DNA of 64,000 bases from Loxodes magnus (Eukaryota > Ciliophora > Karyorelictea > Loxodida > Loxodidae): assembly GCA_946699065.1 (NCBI GenBank), contig CAMPDV010001598.1:42904-106903 (forward strand), given 5' to 3'. Made by a program: the position numbers and the translations under genes. Each line of letters opens with the position of its first letter. Positions within the stretch are counted from its first letter, which is position 1. The notes beneath the pieces are model-generated. The model made no database searches and was not told where the DNA came from. It was given only the letters and a program-made list of their open reading frames with translations. This document shows positions 37,220-47,735 of this stretch, piece after piece.

Positions 37220-40200
37220 ATGTAAGAACAGAGTCTTAAAACTAATGACTAACCATAAGAAAAATAATTGAGGGAAAAGGAAAAGTTTTAGAGTATAAGG
37301 GGATATGAAGGAAAGAATGATGAAAATAGGAGGTAAGGAAAAGGAATTCTGCTTTATGAGAATGGAGATAGTTATGAAGGAGAATGATTGAAAGGTAAAA
37401 TGCATGGATATGGAAAGTATAAATGGGAGAATGGAAATTAGTATGAAGGGTAGTTCGAGGATAATAATGTATAAGGAAGGGGATAGTGGACTTTTGTAAA
37501 TGGATCAAAGTATATAGGAGAATGAAAGGATAATAAAATGCATGGATTAGGAATATTTGAATGACTAAGTGGGGATAAATATGAAGGATATTATATAAAG
37601 GGAAAAAGAGAAGGGAAGGGGAAAATGATATATGATAATGGGGATATTTATGAAGGAGAGTGATTTAGAAATAAAAGGCATGGAAAAGGAGCTTATAGTT
37701 GAACAAATGGAGATAAATATGAAGGATAGTGATAAAAGGAAAAAAGAGATGGTAAAGGAATAATGCTCTGTTCTAATGGAGATATTTATAAAGGAGAGTG
37801 AATAAAAGATCAAATGCATGGACTAGGAATTTATAAATGAAAAAATGGGGATAAATATGAAGGGTAATACGTAAAAGGAAAAAGAGAAGGGAAGGGGAAA
37901 ATGATTTATGGAAATGGAGATGTTTATAAAGGACATTGATTAAGAAATTAAATACATGGATAAGGAATGTATAAATGAATTAATGGAGATTAATACAAAG
38001 GATAGTGAATAAAAGATCAAAGCGAGGGAAAAGGAATAATGATTTATGAAAACGGAGATATTTATGAAGGAGAGTGATTGAAAGATTAGAGAAATGGAAA
38101 AGGAATATTTGAATCAAAAAATGGAGATAAATATGAAGGAAAATGAATAAAAGATTTAAGAGAAGGAAAAGGAAAAATGATTTATGAAAATGGAGATATT
38201 TATAAAGGAGATTGACTAAAAGATAAAAAACATGGATAAGGAATATTTGAATGAAAGAATGGAGATAAATATGAAGGATAGTGAATAGAAGATTTATGCG
38301 AAGGGAAAGGAAGAACGATTTATGAGAACGGAGACATTTATGAAGGAGAGTGATTAAAAGATAAAATGCATGGATAAGGAATTTATAGATGAAAAAATGG
38401 AAATAAATATGAAGGATAATGAATAAAAGATTTAAGATAAGGAAAAGGAAAAATGATCTACAAAAATGGAGATATGTATGAAGGAGAGTGATTGAAAGAC
38501 TAGAGAAATGGAAAAGGAATATTTGAATGAAAAAATGGAGATAAATATGAAGGATTATGATAAGAAAATTAGTTTCCTGGATATCAATCGTACTTATACT
38601 TCAAAGATGGTGGATTATTTGACTCTTTTTACTTTCAAATGAAAAAAGGTACCTAACAGACTCTTTTGGAATAACAAATTTTGAATAATCCATAAAGCTA
38701 GGGTTTTAAAAGAAAGCAGGACTATTAGTAGCTTATCTACTAAAATAGAAACATCCTAACAAAAATCTTCAGTTTCCTCAAGATAAAAGACATTTGCACT
38801 TTATAAAAGACTAATACATTTTTCTACTTCTATAACTACAATTTCTGACTTATAAAGATTAAGCACTTTAACAGAACTGAAAGCTATATAAAAAACAAGA
38901 TGAGGTGACTTATAAAATAAATATAGCACTAGGATGTAATAAAGCTAGTAGTTGATTTGAGTAACTTATCTCAGAACTTGGTTGATTAACTGCAAAATAA
39001 ACTATATTATAGCATGCTATTTAGACAGTGGACTAACTTAAAAAAAGGGAAAAAGGACTAAATGCTAGACTTTTCCCTTCTAAGCTATCAAAAAAGATTC
39101 GTCATTTCTAGCTTTTTGCCTTACTATAATCTACAAAATTTAGCACTTCGAGGGTTTTTCAAAGATAGTGATTTAAATTTTCTGGAATATTTGATTAATC
39201 TTGAAGTACTAGATCTAGATAATTAAGCAGATACTTGGATGATTAAAAGACTAACAGGAAAATTTTTGACTAAGTATTGCATGAGATTAAATAAAGTAAG
39301 AGTGCTAAGAATAAAAAGCCTAAGAATTGAACCAAAGTGGCTTAAAACTTATTTGGAATAAAAAGGAAAAGCCATTGAAAATCTTAGTATTAGTAACCTT
39401 TAAGAAGCTTCTTAATTTATACCTTTATGTCCTAACTTAAGTGTTATTAAATCTTATGGTTCAGCATAGAAAATTTTAACCGAAGTTAGAAATGCAAAAA
39501 TTCAAAAGCTAGAGTTAAAAGGGAATTTTCAAAGAGAAGCGTTTGATTAATTTTTTGGAGTTAAGTACAGTAAACTTTATAAAGTGAGTATTGAAAATAG
39601 TGGGAGCTTTAGTGATGAGTGTTTGTAGACTCTTTTACAGAATGGAGGTAACATCCAGTCACTTAAATTGAAAAGCTTAATACAACTTACAAACTCTATG
39701 CTTTAGTAAATAGGCTACTATGGATAGAACTATGAATCGATCAGTTTAATTGACTTAAGTCAAATCACACACTCAACTCTAAGTTTTATTTTCATACAAT
39801 GTCAAAAATTAAAGTCAATAGAACTTGCTTAACTAGCTAATATCGATAGCGAAATCTTTTAAGTAATCAGCTTAAATGAGTTATAGTTACAAGCCTTAAA
39901 ACTGACATAGCTAGTAATAAAAGGAATAAATAATTGGATAACTGAAATAGCTCAGATGAGGTAGTTAAATTACCTAAGGCTTTAAAACTTAAGTTTAAAT
40001 GATTCAAATATTACCTAACTATTACAAAAAGCAACCAAATTAAAAACATTAGATTTAAGCTCAAACTAAATCACTAGTAGTTCATTTCCAATAAACGATC
40101 AAAACTAGTAGCCTTATCCTATTTATAAAAAGTTAAAGGTTTTAAAGGTAACTTTTTAGAATTAAATCTTGCTAGAATAGTTTAGGAGGTTAAAATAGAA

Positions 40201-40336
40201 GTTTGGTAGAATTAGAATATTCAATGAAGATAGGGAAATTGAAAAAAGGATTCTAGACACTGATTTTGATTTGTGAGATGAAGCTTATGTGAAGAAACTC
40301 TAGTATTACTATTAGTTTTCTCTGAAAATAAGTTGA
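37220..40336 (+). CDS. MORN-repeat / leucine-rich protein, 1038 aa
   Basis: ATG 37220 (MQEQSLKTNDQPQEKQLR) to TGA 40334 with no intron. Residues about 35-455 are some 18 MORN units of about 23 aa with the alternating pattern GKGKMIYENGDIYEGEW / GIFEWKNGDKYEGQW. The Trp that closes each unit is almost always TGA, which makes this gene the best internal proof of TGA = Trp. Residues about 500-1030 are irregular LRR-like (LINLEVLDLDNQADTW, then LKTLDLSSNQITSSSF). MORN arrays bind membranes or scaffold partners at cell edges. The gene sits between two inverted hairpin repeats. AT content is higher than in the genes upstream. Confidence 0.93.
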
Positions 40337-41219
40337 TTAAGTAAAAAATCAAATTTATAGTAAATAATGCTTTTCTGTATCTTATCACTTTTCTATAAAT
40401 TTTGAAGTCATAAATTTAAGAAAAGGGATATAATGTAGTTGAAAAGAAGACGAATATTTACTTAATCATTGAATCATAGATATTGCTGAATTCTTCCTTT
40501 TCTTTCCAAATACTGAGATTCAAACTCAGATCATTTTATTTACACTTTTAGAACTGTTAAGCATAGCTTAACTAAACTACACAACAACCTCTTCCAATTT
40601 TTTCTTTCGTAGCATTATTTAGCTTTTTTACAAACTTTTTTATCGTTTTTTCGAATATTTTTTTAATCTTTTTTAGTCGAAATTTTTTTTCCAGTTTTAA
40701 AGTATTTTCTGTAACTAAATTAAATTTACGGTTATTTTTTGTTCAAACGTCTTCATTTTTAATTATTTGATTTCTTTTTCCATCTTTACTGCTCTCATTT
40801 CTTTTTTATTTTTGAATTCTTTAAATTTGTTGTTAGAGTCTAGATTTTATCTTCAGAGTAAGACGAATCTTTTTTAAGGTTTTGCATTTTTCTAATTTTT
40901 AAGTTTAGATGGTTTATTTTAAAAACGTGCTATTAAGGCCTCAGTTTAATTTCTACATTTTAACTCATTTTACTTCAGCATATTTACCTTACTGATCTGA
41001 ACTCTTTTTTCATTGAAAATGTGCTATTTTTATAGAGTATAAGAGCGATATCGTAGCTTAGAAGGGTTTCGATATATTTATCATGCTTTTCCAGTTCGAA
41101 CCTTAAACTGTATGATCAGTTTCTTTTTTAACATCATGCTAGCTTTTTTTAATTTACTCTATGGTTTGCTTGAATTAGCTCAACTCTATTATTCATGATA
41201 TATATGCAAAACATGGATG
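40337..41219. other. AT/T-rich spacer
   Basis: T-rich on the plus strand, with runs such as TTTTTTATCGTTTTTTCG around 40610-40700. No coding frame or RNA was recognised. Confidence 0.4.
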
Positions 41220-41580
41220 ATGGTCGCGATCAGGAGAACTTGTAGGAAATCTGGTACAATATATACTGCAATGCGAGTATGCTTGCACTAGATGCCATCA
41301 CGGTAAGAGTGGAAAACTTGGAAGAGAAAAGTCTAAATTACCTGAGGGTGCTAGCAGTATGAACGTTTGACAAATGAGCTTGCTACTGATTAATATTTGG
41401 ATGCTATTCAAGAAGACTGAAGCATTTGGTTCAAGATTCAAGAATAATTTTTATTAGAAGTTTCCACATTTGAAGAACTGACGTGACTCATTGGACGACT
41501 AGAATAACAACAAGAAGTCTGAAAACACCTTTTTAATATTAATACTAAAAGAGCTGCGCACCAATGAGGTGCTACGCTCT
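41220..41580 (+). repeat. hairpin-bearing dispersed repeat, copy 2
   Basis: It starts near GATCAGGAGAAC, contains the family block CTGGTACAAT...CTTGCACTAGATGCC, and ends in a near-perfect stem-loop (41550-41580: AGAGC, GCACC, AATGA, GGTGC, GCTCT). It is matched in inverted orientation by 63207-63580 (GTTCTCCTGACC, GACGTGACTCATTGG, TTCAAGATTCAAGA). Confidence 0.75.
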
Positions 41581-41610
41581 CTATAATCATATTTATTTAT
41601 TATAGAAAAA

Positions 41611-42300
41611 ATGGAAAATTTCTTGCAATATGTCTCTTCTAAAAAGGATTCATTTTAGTCAAAATATGATTAATAAAAGTACTTTAAGAACTTCAAGTTA
41701 GGCAATTAGAAAATTTTAAACTCCTAAGAATAGTATAAGAACTAGAAAGAAAAATAGAATATCTGATGACTAACTCACAAGAGAAAAAAAGTGAAAATAA
41801 ACAGTCAGGAAATATCAGAATTGAAAAATTAGAAGAAAAATCCAACCAATTCGCAGAGTTAACTGAAAGCATATTTTTATAAAAAATATAAGTGAATGAT
41901 CCGATGGATGTTGAGCAACAGCCCATAAAAAATTTTATTCCGTATCGGAAAATAATGAGAGACTGGTACGGCAAGCGGCCAGGGCATAAAATAAGAAGCT
42001 GCTTCCAATTTTAACAAAAATAAAAGAAAATAATAAAAAACTAATGGGAAAATATTTTCAGGATCTAATGCAATTAAGAATGTAAACTGTATAGAAAAAA
42101 AAACTACAACGAAAGAGCGAAGCTCCTTATATCCGATAGGCGTTAACGAATTCAATAAAATGTGACCGGGATTTGACCTATCGGAAAAGATTATAAATAG
42201 CAATCTAAAATTACTAAGACATAAGATAGACAAAATCCAAGCAAATTTGAAGTTGATACTTATACCTAACTTTAAACTTAAAAGTGGTTAACCTAAAAAC
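41611..42300 (+). CDS. coiled-coil ORF beside repeat copy 2, frame changes
   Basis: An ATG 30 bases after the hairpin opens a good frame (MENFLQYVSSKKDSFQSKYD). It then gives way, about 45 codons later, to another strong frame (KLEEKSNQFAELTESIFLQK, then IMRDWYGKRPGHKIRS). No clear GT...AG joins them, so it is either an unlocated intron or a frameshift. The acidic coiled coil followed by a basic patch recalls Gag/ORF1-type proteins of retroelements, but no zinc knuckle or RT follows. The end is not defined. Confidence 0.3.
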
Positions 42301-43169
42301 GGCAGACCCACTATAATCTATTACTTATTTTTCCTTTACCATTTTACTACAACCAAACGCTTATAATAATTCCTAAAATAAGAAAGACTTATAAGTTAAC
42401 TTTCTTCTATCATGTTCATTTCTATCTATAGGAAGTAATCGCAAAAGTTTTTTTATCGTTGAATATTATTATTTTGAGTGTGTACTAGTTAGCATTAATT
42501 AGATAAGTACTGACTTTCATAGAATGTTCCCTATTTCTTTTACACCTCTAAATGATTTCCTTCTATTACTCATTGTCTTTTTCCTGCTAACTAAACGGTT
42601 ATTCTAGTAGCTTGAAGTTTGCTTTCCTAATTTGATATTTCTGCTTTAAAGGTTTTACAATCTAGACACTAGTAGATAATCTAGTTTTGTGTATGAAACT
42701 AAAGGAAAATGAAGAGAAAGTTTTTAATAGCTGATGACTAGCTAGTTAGAATGCTATCACTTAATAGGTCTTCTTGATAGTAGTTTTTAACTAAGCTAAT
42801 CACTTAGTTAGTGAAATAAGTAAAATGAAGATAAGCAATTGAACTAGAATATTGCTTTCATGCTGGATTTATTCTAGATTTGATAGCATAAAGGAAATAG
42901 TGGTAGTCCATTGGGAGAGTTAGAAGATACTGCTAGTACTGTAGGATCATTATCTTTATCATTTAGCTAATAAACTAAACTTTTTCTCTTAGAAGTTGAG
43001 GAAATAATACTTAAGTAGCTCCTTTTCTGCTATCATCATTAGCACAACTGACGACTAATTTGATTGCACTGCTCAAACAATTGATAGTCTCTCTAATGTA
43101 ATTAGAAGAGTTATTTTCTTCAATTAGCAGTAGCATGATTAAGATCTAGCTAGATAACTTTGCTATAGC

Positions 43170-43735
43170 ATTAATGTCTTCTACTTAGATTCAAAAAAAA
43201 GTAATAGCAAGATAGAAAAAAAAAGGAGAAAGAGAAACAACAAATGCCAGCTTTGTAAAGTGCATGGACACTTTGTAAGAAATCGAGGGAAATGAAATAT
43301 AAAAAGCTGAAATGGATTATCTTGTCTGTTTATTACTCCAGAGAGTAGCATTTATAGACTTAAGATAATGTCAGAAAAGATTAGCAGAAGAAGGATGAAG
43401 AAACTTAAAGACTCAAACTCTAATAAAAATTTGACGATGAATTGGATTTTAGTCAAGTGTCTATAATAGAGCCATGAGATTAGAGTAATAGTTGATACTT
43501 TATCAAGATGCATAAGACAGAGAAAGACTTTGAAGAATATTATCAAAATACTTTACTCTAAAATTTATAAAGTTTAGAATAGTGAGGAACCTGATTGAAA
43601 ATTATTTAATTTAAACAGGAAGGAGCTATCCTCCAACTGAGATTGACTTAAACTCTCTGGTATCAGGAATTACCAAATGAAGAACCGAATAATAATCTTA
43701 GCAGGAGCCAAGAGGGACAAGACTTATGAGGAATA
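43170..43735 (+). CDS. possible zinc-knuckle fragment
   Basis: A frame containing NNKCQLCKVHGHFVRNRGK resembles a CX2CX4H zinc knuckle whose last Cys is Arg, followed by a basic, Ser/Arg-rich stretch (MSEKISRRRMKKLKDSNSNK). No start or stop was resolved. It directly precedes repeat copy 3, so it may be part of the same mobile family. Confidence 0.25.
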
Positions 43736-43925
43736 AAGTAGCGTTAGTGTTAAAGTTGCCAGATATTAAGTTCTTTCGGAGTAGCACTCCGATCACAGCC
43801 CTATAGAAGGCAAGATTCACAAGGGAATGCTAGCATTGTGGAAGTCCTCATTAAAGAACTTCTTTTAAACTTTAAAAATTTTATTAAAAAGCTGCACACC
43901 ATTGAGACGCTACGCGCTCTTTAAC
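43735..43925 (+). repeat. hairpin-bearing dispersed repeat, copy 3
   Basis: It shares with 56520-56671, in the same orientation, the blocks GGAGTAGCACTCCG (GGAAGCACTCCG there), CCCTATAG, GGAATGCTAGCA, CTTTTAAACTTTAAAAA and the terminal GCTGCAC...CGCTACGCGCTCT. The stem is imperfect in this copy. Confidence 0.7.
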
Positions 43926-45054
43926 TTAATCTTTCAATCCAAAATTCCCTTTGATCCTCTTGGATGTACATTAAGAATTAGTTTTGTTTAGATTCACTTT
44001 ACTAATTTATAAATAATCATATGCGATTAGCAAGATGTTTGAACTATCTTTCTCTAGATAAATAACTTCTTTAGAGATGGATAATCAAGATGTCTGATTT
44101 TTGAAGAAGCAGAATTAGTTTCACTTTTATAAACTTAAATAGAATATTCTCTGGTAATAGGCTCAGAGAAAGAGCATTATAGAGTTATAAGTCGATTAAT
44201 GAGACTTAAAAAAGACACAACGATTAAGTCATAAGTTTTTTCTTATCATGCCCTACTAACTTAATTTAGAATAATAAACCATCACACTAAAGCAAGGATT
44301 ACTACATTATTTAACAAGTAGATACACAAAGCAACTGTAAAGAAAGCAACCAAGGAGATTGCTTAGTCATTATTTGATTAAATCAGGTATCTCGAGTTTA
44401 ATGGTATACAAAACGTAGTTTATAAACAGTAATGTGCCATATAAAGTTAGATAAGAATAAAGCATTCCATGGATAATTAAAACGAACGATATAAAATTAA
44501 AGATGCTAACTTTAAATGTTATTCACTAAAATAACTTCTAGAGTCATATCTCAAATATTTCGCTTAGAATAGAAATAAGCGATTTTTCAGTTTAGATAAG
44601 TCCAGGTAAATAGGAAATAGTTAAGCTTAGAAATACTTTTACCGACTTTTCTCAAATTAAGATATTGAAAAGCTTTACTTTCCATATATGGCAAAAGAAG
44701 CTTTTTAAAGACAAAAGTTAGGGATATAATTGTGCCTTAATCTTCTTGACCGTTAAGATCAAAATATTATAGCAATGCAAAATAACTTGCCCGCTAGTTT
44801 TCATATCTCTGTGTATAAATATTCTAAGAGATAGTGGCTTCAGAGATAGTAAAGAACTAACTTTATTAAAGTAGTCTAACAATTTTTAGATAGGATATAT
44901 CTATAGGTAGATAGAGCAATTCTATCTTGCTTTGAAATTAAAAGGAGATATGTGTTTTCAGCCTATTTATAAGATTTAAAAATATAACTTAGGGTAATTT
45001 AAAGCTCAAAGTGGTAAAGCTTGTATATAATAAATAATAAATAAATTTGATTAT

Positions 45055-45088
45055 AGAGCGCGTAGTACTCTCGTTGGTGCGCAGCTCT
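45055..45088 (+). repeat. hairpin of dispersed repeat, copy 4
   Basis: The stem-loop AGAGC...GTGCGCAGCTCT is preceded by the family flank TTTGATTATAG. It faces left, opposite to copy 3. Apart from the hairpin and its flank I could not align the following 280 bases confidently. Confidence 0.65.
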
Positions 45089-46119
45089 TTAATAAATGTT
45101 TCATACTGACAAGAATGTTTGCTACTGATAAAATTATCAGATACTGATAGATCTTGTTCAATACTGATATAATTTCAGAGTACTCGTAATCTTTAATACT
45201 TGTTGGAGGTTCAAGGACATGGCAGGTTTGCGTCTCATTGCATCACCAAAACAGAGGACGACATGTGTCAATTATGAGTACTTAAATTTCCCACCTCTGA
45301 TGAAGCCGTCCCTTGTTGTTCACCTTTGAACAACTATGGCGATTTATAATAAAAGGAATAGCAGCAACGAGAAGTGGAAATATTGTCTGAACTTGATATC
45401 TTAATTTGAATAAATTTCCTCTCACTAGACAAAATTTTATTTTTGAATACTACCCCCAAATGAAATTTAGCAGATACAGTATTCTAAAAGTAAACTTAAA
45501 ATAAACCTTTGCTAACCACTTTAAATCTTGCTTTCCGTTTCATGGATTCTTAGTTAGCACGTTTAAGACACTACCTTCTACTTAATTAGATCTAATCTCT
45601 ATTTCAATTTTTTTAGTTCCAGCTTATTGATTGAATCAAAGATAAAAGGCACTTTATTCATTTATTTCAAGCAGAGTCTTAGTAAATTTCGTAGAGGAAG
45701 ATGCTATTTATCGATCTATATATGCTGACTTATGATCAAAGCTCTGAGTTTTAACTAAGAGCTAGTAGAACTAGCCAAATTTAAATTGCTACACAAGTTA
45801 GAAAATAAGTATCACTGATTTAAAAGCTTCATCGATCGAAACCTCAAGAACAATTCAATATATATTAGGCTCCTAAAGGGGCTAGAACAAGATTTTGACA
45901 TGCTAAGTTAAACAAAGTGTATTGTAGTCCGATTGGTTATGTATATAAAGCTAAGATTTAGATTCTATGAAGCTACTCTCAAGACAACAAATGTTCCTAG
46001 TTGCAAAGCTGGAAGGAAAGCCAGTTTGATAAACCCATCTATAAAGAAGATAGGATATTAAAAATACAGTTCAGGTTTGAAAGGAAAATCTGTACAATTA
46101 TTTATTAGCAACGAGTTTA

Positions 46120-46810
46120 ATAAATTTGCTTTAGATTACTAGTCAGTTATAAGACATAAGATATAATCTTTTTTATCTGACTCATCTCCTACTATTCTTA
46201 ATACTCTCTAGCTATTGACACTCAAAAGAGGTTCACATTCATTATAAACTAACTTAGCCATTGTCGATTAGATCTACTCATTTCTTTGAAATGTAATCGA
46301 TTCCTTCATTATTAACCTTGAAGTCTACTCAATAATCTTCTTTTAAGTACTTACCGAAATTCTAAATATTGCCTGATTGAATCGGAGTCTATAATTTATT
46401 ACTCTAAATATGAATTTAAGGTTTTATGCATTCACCAAGCTCAAATTTCCTGCAAAACAGCTATCTAATTTTCTCTATAGAAGGTTTATTTTATAACTTT
46501 GTGCTGTCTTCATTTTCATCTAAGATTTAATCTGATAGCCTACTAAAAGCCACTCTTTTGCTTCTTTATCTCTTTTCTTAAACATTAAATCTGAACCTTT
46601 ACTTTATAGACTTCTAGCTTTGGAGTCTCTTGCTTAATTGCAATTCCAAACTATTCTATTAGTTGCTAATATAACCAAAGCTTTAAAAGAGAAAAGCTCT
46701 TGAGCTTAATAGTCATATTCTAGTCTAACATAGCAAATCCGTATTTACGTGCTTCTTCCTCTTTTCTTAGCTTATCAAGAGAAGGGCATTTATATTAATG
46801 AGGTAAAGAA
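46120..46810 (-). pseudogene. second TPR-kinase relic (kinase N-lobe)
   Basis: Readable on the minus strand in three successive frames: KLRKEEEARKYGFAMLDQN, then KYLKEDYWVDFKVNNEGIDY, then LVYNECEPLLSVNSQRVLRI. The last two align with the intact TPR-kinase N-lobe (KVLGEGWYGTVYKITIEGSD and FYNECRALLCFNHQRILRL). The glycine-rich loop has lost its glycines. No catalytic loop was found downstream in 45400-46100. It is best read as a decayed copy. Confidence 0.6.
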
Positions 46811-47204
46811 AAGCTAGGATCAGTAAGAGCTACCTAACCTCTTTTACTATGCTTGAAGCTAGACTATTAAGTTTTAATTGCAAGGCATAAAAGTAACAGC
46901 AACTTGACTTTAAGTTATTTTATTTAGATAAGTCAGAACTTAAGGCTTACTAACTCTTCACCCTGCTACATAAAAGTATCCTTCAAGTGAATCTTTATAA
47001 GATCTGACTAAGACGCATGGTATAATATTAAGCATAAATGACAGGGGAGAATCCAGAATGCTAAGTAACTTACTCATTCGATTGTTTCAAGAAAGTAAAC
47101 TTAACAAAAAAGAATCTGATTCATTGCATGAAAGTAAAGTTCGTAATTAAAACTCAACCTAAGGAAGTTGAGAATCCTTTTTACTGGCATAAAACAAATT
47201 AAAT

Positions 47205-47735
47205 TAGTGTGGTACCATCATTATTTGGTTCACCATGAAAAAATAAAGAAACCAAATTTAATTATTAATAATAAACTTGAAATGTTTCTAGCTTCATCTG
47301 GTCTCTTTGCTTCTTGTCTTCTTCTCTCCGTTTTTACAATCAAAATTGATTGCATTAACTCTTCAAATTCTTTTAATTCTTCCAAAGGCTGGAGTTAGAA
47401 GGGGTTAGAGAACATTCAATATTGGTGTCAAATGACTCAATTAGGTTAATTCTTCTAAGTAATAATTATTTTTTATCTTAGTCAAGTCTTTGTTGTCTTC
47501 TATTTCCTTATCAGAATAGCGACATGTAAAATCAGGATAACTCTGAGATCAGAATTTCGGTTCCCTCTAGTCTACCTCTCGTACCGATAGAGAGAACCCT
47601 CAAACAAGTAAGGCTTATCACACAATGGCCCCATCTTTACTTATTTATGGTGGCATCTATTGCAAGAGTACTTTCAATGCAGACATAACTGTACCTGATT
47701 ACCTACTCGGTCGACTAGAAGCCAGAATCCATTCA
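47205..47735 (+). repeat. left arm of long inverted repeat
   Basis: Inverted and diverged copy of 56265-56945. Shared landmarks are CCATTATTTG...TTCACCA, AAGCTAGAAACATTTC (as reverse complement), CCTCTCGTACCGATAGAGAG, TGTGATAAGCCTTA, CTTGCAATAGATGCCACCA and GTCGACTAGAAGCCAGAATC. This arm lacks the 150-base hairpin segment present in the right arm. Confidence 0.85.

Noticed and set aside
37193-37819. Several minus-strand ORFs rich in Ser, Phe and Ile
   Set aside because: They are the reverse complement of MORN repeats (GGAGA/TATGAAGG words), and the plus strand is clearly coding.
41877-42233. 118-codon minus-strand ORF with hydrophobic sequence
   Set aside because: The plus strand has better charged coding-like frames here; hydrophobic minus-strand translations are typical of antisense to Lys/Glu-rich DNA.
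43190-43300. CCHC zinc knuckle as proof of a retrotransposon
   Set aside because: The last Cys is replaced by Arg, the frame is not fixed and no reverse transcriptase or integrase is visible, so I kept it only as a low-confidence fragment.
47168-47398. 76-codon ORF repeated inverted at 56750-56938
   Set aside because: The shared sequence is explained by the long inverted repeat; the translations have no protein-like signal and the shared part is only as conserved as the flanking DNA.
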